Shown: positions 17,922 to 26,215 of the stretch, piece after piece | How positions within the stretch are numbered: position 1 is the first letter of the stretch | How the letters are laid out: each line of letters opens with the position of its first letter | DNA from: Qipengyuania sphaerica | GTDB taxonomy: Bacteria; Pseudomonadota; Alphaproteobacteria; Sphingomonadales; Sphingomonadaceae | DNA length: 64,000 nt | Direction: 5' to 3' | Assembly (NCBI RefSeq): GCF_019711595.1 | Contig: NZ_JAIGNR010000004.1 | Coordinates: 124,001-188,000 of the forward strand | Program-made: the position numbers and the translations under genes | Notes under the pieces: model-generated | The model's database searches: none | The model's input: only the letters and a program-made list of their open reading frames with translations | What the model was told of the DNA's origin: nothing

Positions 17922-19160
17922 TCACTCTGCAGTGAGCCAGATGAGGCGGGCGGCAAGTACGCCTCGCGTCTCTTCTGCCTGTATCAAGTTTTCACGGATG
18001 GCATCCCGCGCCTCGGCGGCGGCCAGAACTTCGATCAGTGGAAACCGCCCATTGCGGTATCCAATCTCGACCAGTCGAAGCGCTTCCTCGGCTTGCGGAA
18101 GGCTCGCGCGTGACAAGGTTTCAACCCTTGTCTCGGCAGAACGATAAAGCGTCAGGGTGCGCTCGAATTCCAGTCGATAATCGGCTTCGACAATCGCTTC
18201 CTGTGCCTGCGCAGCACGCGCCTGCGCTTCGGCGGCAGCGATATTGCCTTGATTGCGGTTGCCGAAAGGAAGCGGGATCGTAACGCCGACAATAAAGGCC
18301 TGGTCGTTGCTGCCTTCGAAGCGCCGCACTCCTGCCATGACACTCGGGTCCGGCACACGAAGCGATCGTTCGCGAGCGATCTCAGCCTGCGCGAGTTCGG
18401 TGCGAGCACCTGCCAACCGCAACGGCAGCGGATCAGATGCATCATTCGGAGCGACGGGTGGGCTAATGTCAGGGAAAGAAGACGCGACACGCCAGGGTTC
18501 TTCTGTGGGCACCCACAGCGCAGTGAGGGCCTGGCTCGAAGCAATCTCGTCAGCTTCGGCAGCCTGCAATTGCGCTTCCGCTTCGGCAAGCGATGCCTGG
18601 GCTCGCATGGCCCGTAAAGGAGGCTCTCGCCCGACCTCGACCAGCACGGTTGCGATACGCGCAAGTTCGCGATTGCGCTCGACGATTTCACGCGCGAGTT
18701 CGACGCGTTGTCCAGCGGCGACTGCCGCAATGTAGCGCTCTCTCACGGCCAGCGCGAGTTCAGCGGTCGACATATCCCGGCGAACCCCAGCAATCCTCGC
18801 CGATGCTTCCGCGCTTCCGATGCGCGCGCGGCGCTTCCCGCCAAGCTCGATCTGCTGTGCGAAGCCCAGCGTATACTCGCTGGACTGGAGACCGGAAAAC
18901 GCTCCGGTTCCCGCGACATTCTCCGCCTCGAAGCTCAGCTCCGGATTGGGTCGCAGCCGCGCCTGCGTGATGGCTGCGCGCGCTGCTTCTTCCTCCGCTA
19001 AAGGCCCGTAGACCCTCGGATTGACAGAGGCTGCGTCTTCCGCGCCTGTACCAACGCCAGCGCGTTCAAGCGCTTCGTCGAGCGTAATCGTGTTTTGTGC
19101 CCATGTTTGCGAGCCGATGGACGCGGCCATAAGTGCCGCGGCCAGTGCAATGCACCGCAT
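17922..19160 (-). CDS. czcC: CzcC-type outer-membrane efflux protein (TolC superfamily)
   Basis: A 412-residue outer-membrane factor with a signal peptide (MRCIALAAALMAASIGSQTWAQ) and two OEP repeats, seen as long amphipathic helices rich in Ala, Glu and Arg (about 60-230 and 245-410). No lipobox cysteine is present. It is the first gene of the czcCBA operon and would export metal from the periplasmic pump across the outer membrane. A small exported His-rich protein is encoded 61 bases upstream on the same strand and probably belongs to the same transcript. Confidence 0.9.
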   Translation of the reverse strand: MRCIALAAALMAASIGSQTWAQNTITLDEALERAGVGTGAEDAASVNPRVYGPLAEEEAARAAITQARLRPNPELSFEAENVAGTGAFSGLQSSEYTLGFAQQIELGGKRRARIGSAEASARIAGVRRDMSTAELALAVRERYIAAVAAGQRVELAREIVERNRELARIATVLVEVGREPPLRAMRAQASLAEAEAQLQAAEADEIASSQALTALWVPTEEPWRVASSFPDISPPVAPNDASDPLPLRLAGARTELAQAEIARERSLRVPDPSVMAGVRRFEGSNDQAFIVGVTIPLPFGNRNQGNIAAAEAQARAAQAQEAIVEADYRLEFERTLTLYRSAETRVETLSRASLPQAEEALRLVEIGYRNGRFPLIEVLAAAEARDAIRENLIQAEETRGVLAARLIWLTAE

Positions 19161-19221
19161 TTCGTATCTCCTGACTGAAACCTGGCGAGCGAGATTGCGC
19201 TCGCCACAAAAAAGGTCTCGG

Positions 19222-19566
19222 TCAGGCCTTCGGGGGCTGTTTGGGTACGGACGGCATGCGCGACGCCAGGGATGCTACACGCAGCGGTCGCTTCAACGTT
19301 TCTCGATGCCAGAAAGCGTTTGATACGAGGTTGCCAACTTCGCTCAAATTGAAACTGCAATTGTGATGGTGGCCACCCGCGTGGTCCTGCCGGGTCTGAT
19401 CATCATCAGGGACGTCGGCATCGAAGTGCTCTGCGCCATGCGCGTAGACATGGTCGGCGGCGTGCGCAAACGTCTCTCCCTGTTCGGCATGCACATCGGG
19501 CACCATCAGCAGATTGCTGAAAAGGAGCGCGACAAACGCAAGAAAAGGCAAGATAAGACGTCGCAT
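19222..19566 (-). CDS. small exported His-rich protein upstream of czcCBA
   Basis: From the ATG at 19566 the protein has 114 residues: a signal peptide MRRLILPFLAFVALLFSNLL ending at VHA, then His/Asp-rich segments (HAADHVYAHGAEHFDADV and HAGGHHHNC). An in-frame start at 19605 would add 13 residues before the signal and is less likely. Small periplasmic proteins of this kind (CzcI-like) often head czc operons and may bind or sense metal. Homology to CzcI is not demonstrated; the call rests on composition, export signal and position. Confidence 0.65.
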   Translation of the reverse strand: MRRLILPFLAFVALLFSNLLMVPDVHAEQGETFAHAADHVYAHGAEHFDADVPDDDQTRQDHAGGHHHNCSFNLSEVGNLVSNAFWHRETLKRPLRVASLASRMPSVPKQPPKA

Positions 19567-19647
19567 TACGGCGCCGCTACTAGGGTTTCGGCGCGCATGG
19601 TGCAAGAAACTATTCTGGCAAGGTTGTTTGGGAGTTTGCTCATGTCG

Positions 19648-20022
19648 TTATCGCCTATGGACCTGGTCAGGTAGCGAGAATATTTCTGCAAGGTCATCCG
19701 GGTACGGCATCGGCGTGAAGGCATTAACGTTGGACCGTCCCGTGTTACCCCAAGGCAGCCTGCCCGTAATATTGCCGAGCGGCGCCAGAACCAGTCGCAC
19801 GAACTGTCCGAGAGCTTCGCCGATCTCCCCTTGTGTGAGAGCAAACCTGAGCATCGCAATATGCGATCGGATATGCTGCCAGAAAAATGCCTGACCGAGG
19901 ATGTGCTCGCGCTCAAGTGCCCTCCACGCCGCGTCACAATTGCCTACCTGTTTTGCCTTTTCGAAAGCGGCTCTTTCGATTTCGATCAACGAGAGGATCT
20001 GTTCCTTTGCCATGATGGTCAT
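19648..20022 (-). CDS. DUF3703 family protein
   Basis: A 124-residue soluble protein of the DUF3703 type: an N-terminal helical region (LIEIERAAFEKAKQ, then CDAAWRALEREHILGQAF), the conserved HIRSHIAMLRFAL and a C-terminal GNTGRSNVNAF. Members are commonly found with CDF transporters in metal-resistance loci; biochemical function is unknown. Histidines in HIRSH and REHILGQ could bind metal. Its start overlaps the CDF gene upstream by 4 bases, so the two are coupled. Confidence 0.75.
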   Translation of the reverse strand: MTIMAKEQILSLIEIERAAFEKAKQVGNCDAAWRALEREHILGQAFFWQHIRSHIAMLRFALTQGEIGEALGQFVRLVLAPLGNITGRLPWGNTGRSNVNAFTPMPYPDDLAEIFSLPDQVHRR

Positions 20023-20657
20023 CGGCTTTCCCCTCTTTCTAGATGAAGGCGCTCAGACCTAAGCTCAGACATCGCCTGCCGCGCGATGGCGATGGACGAC
20101 CGGAGGAACAAGCCTGCCAGCATGATTGCCACGAGCAAATCCGGCAAAGCACTCGCGGTCGCGGCGACAAGAAGGCCCGCGACGATCACGGCGACATTGC
20201 CAATCGCGTCATTACGCGAACACAGCCAGACCGAGCGGACATTGCTGTCGCCGTCGCGCCATTTGAGCAGGATGATGACGCTTGCAACATTCGCGCCGAG
20301 CGCGAGCAGTGCGACCAAGCTCATGGTCTGCGCTTCGGGCGGCACGCCTTCTGCAAACCGCAACGCTGTCATTCCAAGAACTGTGATGGCGATAAGCGCG
20401 AGCGAGCCGCTTTTGATCAAGGAGGCCATAGCTCTGGTTCGAATGGATGCGCCGATCACAGCCAGGCTAAGGCCATAAGTCGCGGCGTCCCCAGCGAAGT
20501 CGAGGGCATCGGCTTTCAGAGCTTGCGAGCCGGAGGCCATACCGGCCCACATCTCGATAACGAACATGGTCGCATTGATCGCGATCACTATGATCAAGGC
20601 CCGCTTGTAGGCCGGTGACAGCCCATCGAACACTTTCTCTTCGCAGCAGCCTGACAT
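20019..20657 (-). CDS. cation transporter, CDF superfamily (short form), MerR-controlled
   Basis: A 212-residue membrane protein with about six hydrophobic segments and no C-terminal cytoplasmic domain. It begins MSGCCEEK, a CC pair that could bind soft metal. The likely metal site is D-x3-D in segment 2 (DALDFAGDAATYG) and D-x3-N in segment 5 (RNDAIGNVAV), the same variant as the CDF at 12306-12947. It is transcribed from a promoter with the 19-base spacer typical of MerR-activated promoters (see 20692-20722), so metal-induced expression through the divergent MerR gene is strongly suggested. Confidence 0.82.
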   Translation of the reverse strand: MSGCCEEKVFDGLSPAYKRALIIVIAINATMFVIEMWAGMASGSQALKADALDFAGDAATYGLSLAVIGASIRTRAMASLIKSGSLALIAITVLGMTALRFAEGVPPEAQTMSLVALLALGANVASVIILLKWRDGDSNVRSVWLCSRNDAIGNVAVIVAGLLVAATASALPDLLVAIMLAGLFLRSSIAIARQAMSELRSERLHLERGESR

Positions 20658-20691
20658 TGTTCTTTCTTCCCGAGTCGTAATGACAGGCAGC

Positions 20692-20722
20692 TTGATACAA
20701 GCTACAGTGACTGTAGCTTCAA
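20692..20722 (-). promoter_or_regulatory. MerR-type promoter/operator for the CDF gene
   Basis: Between the divergent CDF and MerR genes lies a perfect dyad with arms AAGCTACAGT and ACTGTAGCTT separated by one base (20699-20719). On the minus strand the dyad sits between a -35 TTGAAG (20722-20717) and a -10-like TATCAA (20697-20692), spaced by 19 bases. An overlong 19-20 base spacer holding the dyad is the mark of promoters untwisted by MerR-family metal sensors. Confidence 0.85.
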
Positions 20723-20740
20723 GCGAGAAATGGTAAGTCT

Positions 20741-21181
20741 ATGAAATCTATATCAATTGGGGAGCTTTCGAAGCGATCCGGCGTGAAGATCACGACGGTA
20801 CGCTACTACGAGCGCGTGGGACTAATGACGAAACCCGAGCGCAGCGCCGGCGGGCAGAGAATGTACCGCGAAGATGATGTAAAGCGCATCAGCTTCATTA
20901 AGCATTCTCGCCATTTGGGCTTTTCTCTGGATGCCATTCGCGAGATGCTACAGCTTCAAACCACCCCAGCGATGGATTGTTCTACGGCGAACGAGATCGC
21001 TGAAACGCAGCTTGCGCTTGTCCGACAGCGCATCGCGCAACTCACATCTCTCGAAAAAGAGCTGGAGCGTATCGCCAAAGCTTGCGGCGGTGGGGCCGCA
21101 GCGGATTGCAAGGTTATCGAAGCTCTCGGCGATCACAGCCAATGTGACACCGAGCGGCACGAGAAGGTCGAGGGGCTCTGA
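20741..21181 (+). CDS. MerR-family metal-responsive regulator
   Basis: A 146-residue MerR protein: N-terminal winged helix (IGELSKRSGVKITTVRYYER), a dimer helix (about 80-112), and metal-binding cysteines. C80 at the start of the dimer helix and C115/C123 in the loop CGGGAAADC match the ZntR/PbrR/CadR pattern (Cys79, Cys114, Cys124 in ZntR); C135 and two histidines lie in the tail. This favours Zn, Cd or Pb sensing over Cu(I) sensing. It is divergent from the CDF/DUF3703 genes and binds the dyad between them. Confidence 0.9.
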   Translation: MKSISIGELSKRSGVKITTVRYYERVGLMTKPERSAGGQRMYREDDVKRISFIKHSRHLGFSLDAIREMLQLQTTPAMDCSTANEIAETQLALVRQRIAQLTSLEKELERIAKACGGGAAADCKVIEALGDHSQCDTERHEKVEGL

Positions 21182-21338
21182 GCGCTCGGCAGATCCGACA
21201 CGTTCGGCATAAAACGCGATCTCCCAAACCATTGTTCGTCTATTATCTAAAGAAAGACAGGCTCGGGCAGCACCGAAGTAGCCAATCCGATCAACTTGTA
21301 GTTGACGGTTAACGGCCCTCGGGACACGCTAATGGGCG

Positions 21339-21779
21339 ATGGGACGAACGACTTGGCTTTTCCTGATTCTCGGCTCCCTGATTTCGTTTGTCTGGGAAAG
21401 CTACCAGATGCCGTTCTTTGAATCAGGTAGTTTGACTTCCTACCAACAGACGATCCGTTGTGGGATTGCCAGCCTGGGCGATGGGGTCATCCTGTTGGCA
21501 GCTCATCGCCTAGCCGTTTTCATTGGCGGAGCTGATTGGTGGGCCAGCTCGCGCAAATCTGCATATTTTACCTATTTCGGCTTCGGTCTCGCCGTTGCGG
21601 TGTTGGTAGAACTGATCGCCACATCGTTACCGCCCGATAGTGTCTTCGCGTGGCGATATAGCCGATTGATGCCGATCGACCCTGTTTTAGGCTTGGCGCT
21701 CGTACCGATAGCCATGTGGGTGATTGTTCCCGGAGTGACCCTGGTTCTGGTGCGTTTTACCACAGCCAGGACCGTCTGA
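21339..21779 (+). CDS. small membrane protein of unknown function
   Basis: A 146-residue protein with four hydrophobic segments (about 5-20, 42-60, 75-95 and 115-140). I do not recognise the family. No ribosome site is strong; the ATG at 21339 opens the longest hydrophobic reading. It is convergent with the PepSY gene, 30 bases apart, and 157 bases downstream of the MerR gene, so it may be a separate unit. Nothing in the sequence points to metal binding. Confidence 0.55.
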   Translation: MGRTTWLFLILGSLISFVWESYQMPFFESGSLTSYQQTIRCGIASLGDGVILLAAHRLAVFIGGADWWASSRKSAYFTYFGFGLAVAVLVELIATSLPPDSVFAWRYSRLMPIDPVLGLALVPIAMWVIVPGVTLVLVRFTTARTV

Positions 21780-21809
21780 GCCACCATTCGAGCGCCGCAG
21801 GTTTGTCGG

Positions 21810-22526
21810 CTACCTCTTTCTAACCCGCAGCCTTGGCATTCGGTTTGCAAGGAGAACAAAGCCCGACAGGGCCATGACCGTGCCGCCTATACCAAACAGG
21901 AGCAGCCACCAGCTGTTGATGCGGTCACGCTGGGTCCAATCCATGATGTGCAAGCCCCAGATGAAATCGAACAGGCGCCAGGTATCGCTGCGTGCCGCCC
22001 CGACTGTACCACTCGAAGCATCGACATAGATGCGTGTGGAAGCCTCGTCCCCGTATGTGACCTGCCAAGCCGGAAAAGGTCCGCGAAATTCTGTCCCCAC
22101 TGGCTCGTCAACAAGTCGCGCGGACTCGATCGTCGTTCGAGGTCCAGTCCAGGCGCGCAGGGCAACCGATTTCGCTGTCTCAGCCGAGATTGGCGAGAGT
22201 TTTCGCCCGGTCGCCGGATCGTGCAGGCTAACGCTTCCGTCGATCAGTTGGATCTCTGTTACCGCTTCGCCATCGAGCGAACGCATCGTCACAGCAGCAA
22301 GGTTGCCCTTGTTTGCGACCCAGGCAGGGAGCGGGGCGTCGGCAGACAGCGCTTGTGGTTCACGCGAAACGACGTGCTCGGAGCGAACCTCCTTGATATC
22401 GAGAAACGACATCAAGGCACCGGTTCCCATCCACAATAGAACCTGAAGACCGACCAAAATCGCCAGCCACTTGTGAATCTTGCTGCCCAGCACATGCAGG
22501 CGCAGCTTTACCGAACGCGTCACCAA
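21810..22526 (-). CDS. PepSY-domain membrane protein
   Basis: A 238-residue PepSY-associated membrane protein: an N-terminal segment preceded by KIHKWLAILVGLQVLLWMGTG, a periplasmic PepSY-like domain (about 50-185, with AWQVTYGDEAS and IYVDASSGTV), the motif DFIWGLHIMDW and a C-terminal membrane segment. The histidines at both membrane boundaries are as in PepSY_TM proteins that bind haem or act in metal reduction. It is the last gene of the copA-copB block on the minus strand, so a redox accessory role in copper handling is plausible. Confidence 0.8.
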   Translation of the reverse strand: MVTRSVKLRLHVLGSKIHKWLAILVGLQVLLWMGTGALMSFLDIKEVRSEHVVSREPQALSADAPLPAWVANKGNLAAVTMRSLDGEAVTEIQLIDGSVSLHDPATGRKLSPISAETAKSVALRAWTGPRTTIESARLVDEPVGTEFRGPFPAWQVTYGDEASTRIYVDASSGTVGAARSDTWRLFDFIWGLHIMDWTQRDRINSWWLLLFGIGGTVMALSGFVLLANRMPRLRVRKR

Positions 22527-22553
22527 GCTTCGCTACCCTCCCAGCTTTTACTT

Positions 22554-23072
22554 TCAGTTCCGCGGTGCTCGCGATGACGAATGGTACTGCACAATTTTCC
22601 AGCCCGAAGCATCGTGCGAGAGTACCGATGTCGCAACACCATCACGATCGAATACGCGCCCATCCTCCAGCTCGATCCGATACCCGTAAGTTTCATAGCC
22701 ATAAGCCATATGCCCCATACGCGTCACGGTCAGCGTCGGATCGGAAAAGGTGAAGCTCTTGATCGCATGAAGCTCGGGGCCGAGATGATGCACCATATAG
22801 TTTGCGAAGCTACCCTCTGCCTTGCCGTTTTCGAAAATTGCGGACGATTCCGCGAAGAGCGCGGACATCGCGTCGGCATCGCGTGCTTCCAGGGCAGTGC
22901 GATAGGCCTTCAGCACATCTTCCGCTCCCGCAACATCGTCGACAGAAGCGTCCATGGCTTGCATCGGGTGGCCTGCATGGGATGAATGATCCATCTGCTG
23001 CGCCGATGCAGCCGTTGGCATCAGCGCAAGTGCGAGCGCGGTCGATACGATCCGTGTGACAGCCTTGTTCAT
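22554..23072 (-). CDS. exported NTF2-like (SnoaL/DUF4440) protein
   Basis: A 172-residue protein with a signal peptide (MNKAVTRIVSTALALALMPTAASA), a short Met/His-rich linker (QQMDHSSHAGHPMQAMDAS) suited to copper binding, and an NTF2-like domain (LKAYRTALEARDADAMSALF to WKIVQYHSSSRAP). The ending W-K-I-x-x-Y-H-S-S is typical of the fold. It lies between copB and the PepSY gene in the same direction. The copper-binding linker and location imply a periplasmic copper-related role; catalytic activity is not predicted. Confidence 0.8.
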   Translation of the reverse strand: MNKAVTRIVSTALALALMPTAASAQQMDHSSHAGHPMQAMDASVDDVAGAEDVLKAYRTALEARDADAMSALFAESSAIFENGKAEGSFANYMVHHLGPELHAIKSFTFSDPTLTVTRMGHMAYGYETYGYRIELEDGRVFDRDGVATSVLSHDASGWKIVQYHSSSRAPRN

Positions 23073-23098
23073 TTTTCTTGTATTCCTTCTCTATACAT

Positions 23099-24355
23099 TC
23101 AGAACCAGAACCTTACGCCGACGACATAATTGGTGACGCTTGGATCCTCTCCGACGGCCCGCGCAAAATCCTCGCTGCCGCCGATGCGCCATTCCTGCGA
23201 AACGCCGACATAGGGTGCGAACTCACGTGCGAACTCGTATCGCAGACGCAGGCCCGCCTCGATCCGGTCGAGACCGGCACCGATGCCCAGCTCCGAAATG
23301 TCCTGCGCAGAAAGCGCGAGTTCGGCTCTCGGTTGGAGGATCAGTCGCTGCGTGATGCGCTGGTCGAGTTCAGCCTCGATCCGTGCGATCACATCGCCTT
23401 TGGTGGAGACGAAAACTGCGGCATCGACTTCGAACTGGTAAGGCGCGAGCCCTTGGATACCGATCACTGCATGGGTGCGCTCGGGGCCAGTCAGATCCTG
23501 GCGGACACCGGCTTGAAAATCGAAGAAGGGTGCAATGGCGCGGCTCCAGAGCGCCTGGACCTCGGCACCCTCGATGGACTCCCCGAAGCTGCCCTCGCCT
23601 TCCGACTTGAACCAGAACTTGTCGATATCGCCGCCATAATAGCCCTGAACATCCCAAAGATAACCGTCGCCCCCTTCGCGGGCGCGGAATTCTAGCCGGT
23701 CGCCCTGGAACCAGAATTGGATGCCACCATCGGTCTCGCGGATGAGTTCGCGCCGCGCTTCGTCCATGGCGTCCTCGCCCCAGATAGAAGCTGCCGCACG
23801 CGCGGGGCCGCTACCTGCCTCGGGAGGAGGCGGCAGCAACCGGATATCATCGTCCGAGCCCATCTGCATCGCCGAGTGGTCCATGCCCTGCATGTCCTGC
23901 GTGCCCGTCTGCCCATGGTTCATCTGGCTATGATCCATCTGCCCGTGATCCATCGACGAGCTGTCGGCGTCCGCCTGCGGCATCGAGCCGTGATCCATTT
24001 CCGCGTGGCCCGCGGAGGACGAACTTGGACCGGCAGCATCCATCGGCATCGTCATGCTCGACTGATCATCCTGAGCGGTCATCGAACCATGATCCATGGT
24101 AGAATGATCTATGCTAGGGTGGTCCGTGGCAGCTTCAGGCTGGGCAGCGGGTCCGCATCCATCTTCGGCTACCTGATGCCCCATCGCGCGATGGGGCTCG
24201 GCTTCTTGCTCGCACTTTGTCTTGGCAGCGGCCTGCGGCCCGGCACCCTTCTGCTGCGCCATTGCTGAATGATTGTGATCCTGCGCCGCGGCGGGCACCG
24301 CAACAACTGAAACGGCCGCAACCGAGGCGAGCGAGCTAAAGACAGGAGTCTTCAT
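23099..24355 (-). CDS. copB: copper resistance protein B (outer-membrane CopB/PcoB)
   Basis: A 418-residue protein with signal peptide (MKTPVFSSLASVAAVSVVAVPAAAQ), a long Met/His-rich region (about 60-165, with repeated MDHGSM, MDHGQMDHSQMNHG and similar units) and a C-terminal beta-barrel domain of the PcoB/CopB family ending in VTNYVVGVRFWF, an outer-membrane barrel terminus. It sequesters or exports copper at the outer membrane with CopA. The start overlaps the copA stop by 4 bases (ATGA). Confidence 0.92.
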   Translation of the reverse strand: MKTPVFSSLASVAAVSVVAVPAAAQDHNHSAMAQQKGAGPQAAAKTKCEQEAEPHRAMGHQVAEDGCGPAAQPEAATDHPSIDHSTMDHGSMTAQDDQSSMTMPMDAAGPSSSSAGHAEMDHGSMPQADADSSSMDHGQMDHSQMNHGQTGTQDMQGMDHSAMQMGSDDDIRLLPPPPEAGSGPARAAASIWGEDAMDEARRELIRETDGGIQFWFQGDRLEFRAREGGDGYLWDVQGYYGGDIDKFWFKSEGEGSFGESIEGAEVQALWSRAIAPFFDFQAGVRQDLTGPERTHAVIGIQGLAPYQFEVDAAVFVSTKGDVIARIEAELDQRITQRLILQPRAELALSAQDISELGIGAGLDRIEAGLRLRYEFAREFAPYVGVSQEWRIGGSEDFARAVGEDPSVTNYVVGVRFWF

Positions 24356-26160
24356 GCTGTGCTCCCATCTGGGTTGGCAACGGTAACGATTTGAAACATA
24401 CCGGCATGCATGTGGTAGAGTAGGTGACAGTGGAAAGCCCAGTCGCCCGTCTCGTCCGCCGTCAGGTCGAACTGCGCGCTGCCGCCCGGCTGCACGACAA
24501 CCGTGTGTTTGAGCGGTTGGCGGTCTCCAGGCGCGCCATTGACCAATTCGAAAAAATGGCCGTGGAGGTGGATGGGGTGCGCCATCATCGTATCGTTGAT
24601 TAGCTTCACGCGCACGCGCTCGTTATAGGCAAAGCGGATCGGTTCGTCGGAGACGGCGGAGAACTTCTTGCCGTCGAACGACCACATGTAGCGCTCCATG
24701 TTGCCGGTGAGGTGTATTTCCATCCGCCGTGAAGGAGTTCGCGGATCCTTGTTCGGCACCAGTGCGCGAAGCTTGCGGTAGTCGAGCGTTCGATGGGGAA
24801 CATCGGCAAGACCGATGCCGGGATCGCCCATTCGGTCGACCGGATTCATCGACACCATGTCGAGACCCGGCCCCACCTTCACATCGGGCGGCAAGCGCGA
24901 GGTATCGCGCATTTTCATGCCCGACATGCCGGCCATGCCAACCATTTCGGTATCGCCGGAGGAACCGTGATCCATCCCCGCCATGTCGCCGCCATTGCCG
25001 TGGTCCATTCCCGACATGCCGGCATCGCCGCCCGAGCCGTGATCCATACCGCTCATTCCCATGTCTGCCATGGTCAAGAGCGGCGGATCGCGCAGGGGCG
25101 GAATTGCGGCGCGCGCACCGGGTGCGCTCGCAAGCGTGGCGATCCCCATGCCCGAGCGGTCCATGGATTCCGCCACCAGTGTGTAAGCTTGTTGTTCGCC
25201 CGGCGTAACGACGACATCATATGTCTCGGCAACGCCAATCTGGAACTCGTCGACCTCGACCGGTTCGACATCCTTCCCGTCCGCCTGCACGACAGTCATC
25301 GGCAGGCCGGGAATACGGATGTTGAAGAAGGTCATGGCGCCGGCATTGATGAAGCGCAGCCGCACGCGTTCGCCAGGCCGGAAAAGGTATTCCAGATTGT
25401 CGAGCGGGCCATGACCGTTGAGAAGGTAGGTGTAAGCCGCGCTCGACACGTCGAGGATGTCGGTCGGCATCATGCGCATTTTCGCCCACATCCGGCGATC
25501 CTCACCCGAAAGCGGGTAGTCGTCGGTCCAGGTGTTCTGATTGTAGTTGAAGTAGCCTTCGCCCTTCTTCAGTTTGTCGAAAATCGTGTGCGGGGACATG
25601 GCGCTGAACTCGCTCAGAACCACGATATATTCGCGGTCAGCCTGAACCGGATCGGGCCCTTCCGGATCGACCACGATCGCGCCGTAGTGTCCGGCCTGTT
25701 CCTGCAGGCCGCTATGCGAGTGCCACCAATAGGTGCCCGCCTGACGAACCGGGAATTCTGCGGTGAAGGTTTCTCCCGGCTTGACGCCGGGGAAGCTCAC
25801 GCCCGGCACGCCATCTAGCTGAAACGGCACGAGCAGGCCATGCCAGTGGATCGAGGTATCTTCCTGGAGTTGGTTGTGCACATTGAGCCGGACTGTCGTA
25901 CCTTCCTGCAAGCGCAACAGCGGGCCGGGGATAGTGCCGTTGACGGCAATGGCACCGCCGCGCCTGTTACCCGTCGCGAAGGCCGACCGCGCAACGGTGA
26001 GGTCGATATTCGGCCCGGACACTTCGTCCAGCCCTTTGCGGGCATTTCCCGCCGAGATATCCGCGCCGCGCGCCCAAGCGGGCATGGCGACGCTGAGACC
26101 AAGCAAGCCCAAGCCGCCAGCGCTTGTGCCGAGGAATTTTCTGCGATTTACGATTGTCAT
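24352..26160 (-). CDS. copA: copper resistance multicopper oxidase CopA/PcoA
   Basis: A 602-residue periplasmic multicopper oxidase. It has a Tat signal (NRRKFLGTSAGGLGLLGL) and all four copper-ligand motifs: HWHG, WWHSHSG, HPIHLHGHFFE and WAFHCHLLYHMHAGM, giving T1, T2 and T3 sites. Between domains 2 and 3 (about 360-420) is a run of GMSGMDHG-type repeats rich in Met, His and Gly, thought to bind Cu(I) in PcoA/CopA. It would oxidise Cu(I) in the periplasm. The gene follows the sigma-factor gene by 55 bases on the same strand, with a stem-loop between them. Confidence 0.95.
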   Translation of the reverse strand: MTIVNRRKFLGTSAGGLGLLGLSVAMPAWARGADISAGNARKGLDEVSGPNIDLTVARSAFATGNRRGGAIAVNGTIPGPLLRLQEGTTVRLNVHNQLQEDTSIHWHGLLVPFQLDGVPGVSFPGVKPGETFTAEFPVRQAGTYWWHSHSGLQEQAGHYGAIVVDPEGPDPVQADREYIVVLSEFSAMSPHTIFDKLKKGEGYFNYNQNTWTDDYPLSGEDRRMWAKMRMMPTDILDVSSAAYTYLLNGHGPLDNLEYLFRPGERVRLRFINAGAMTFFNIRIPGLPMTVVQADGKDVEPVEVDEFQIGVAETYDVVVTPGEQQAYTLVAESMDRSGMGIATLASAPGARAAIPPLRDPPLLTMADMGMSGMDHGSGGDAGMSGMDHGNGGDMAGMDHGSSGDTEMVGMAGMSGMKMRDTSRLPPDVKVGPGLDMVSMNPVDRMGDPGIGLADVPHRTLDYRKLRALVPNKDPRTPSRRMEIHLTGNMERYMWSFDGKKFSAVSDEPIRFAYNERVRVKLINDTMMAHPIHLHGHFFELVNGAPGDRQPLKHTVVVQPGGSAQFDLTADETGDWAFHCHLLYHMHAGMFQIVTVANPDGSTA

Positions 26161-26184
26161 CCTAAAAAGGCTCCTGAGGGGTTT

Positions 26185-26205
26185 CCTTCCGTTACGAACG
26201 GAAGG
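26185..26205. other. perfect inverted repeat between sigma-factor gene and copA
   Basis: CCTTCCGTT, three bases (acg), then AACGGAAGG: a 9-base perfect dyad in the 55-base gap. No run of T follows on either strand, so a simple terminator is unlikely. It may be an mRNA stem that tunes copA relative to the regulatory genes, or a protein-binding site near a copA promoter. Confidence 0.5.
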
Positions 26206-26215
26206 ACCTAATCCC

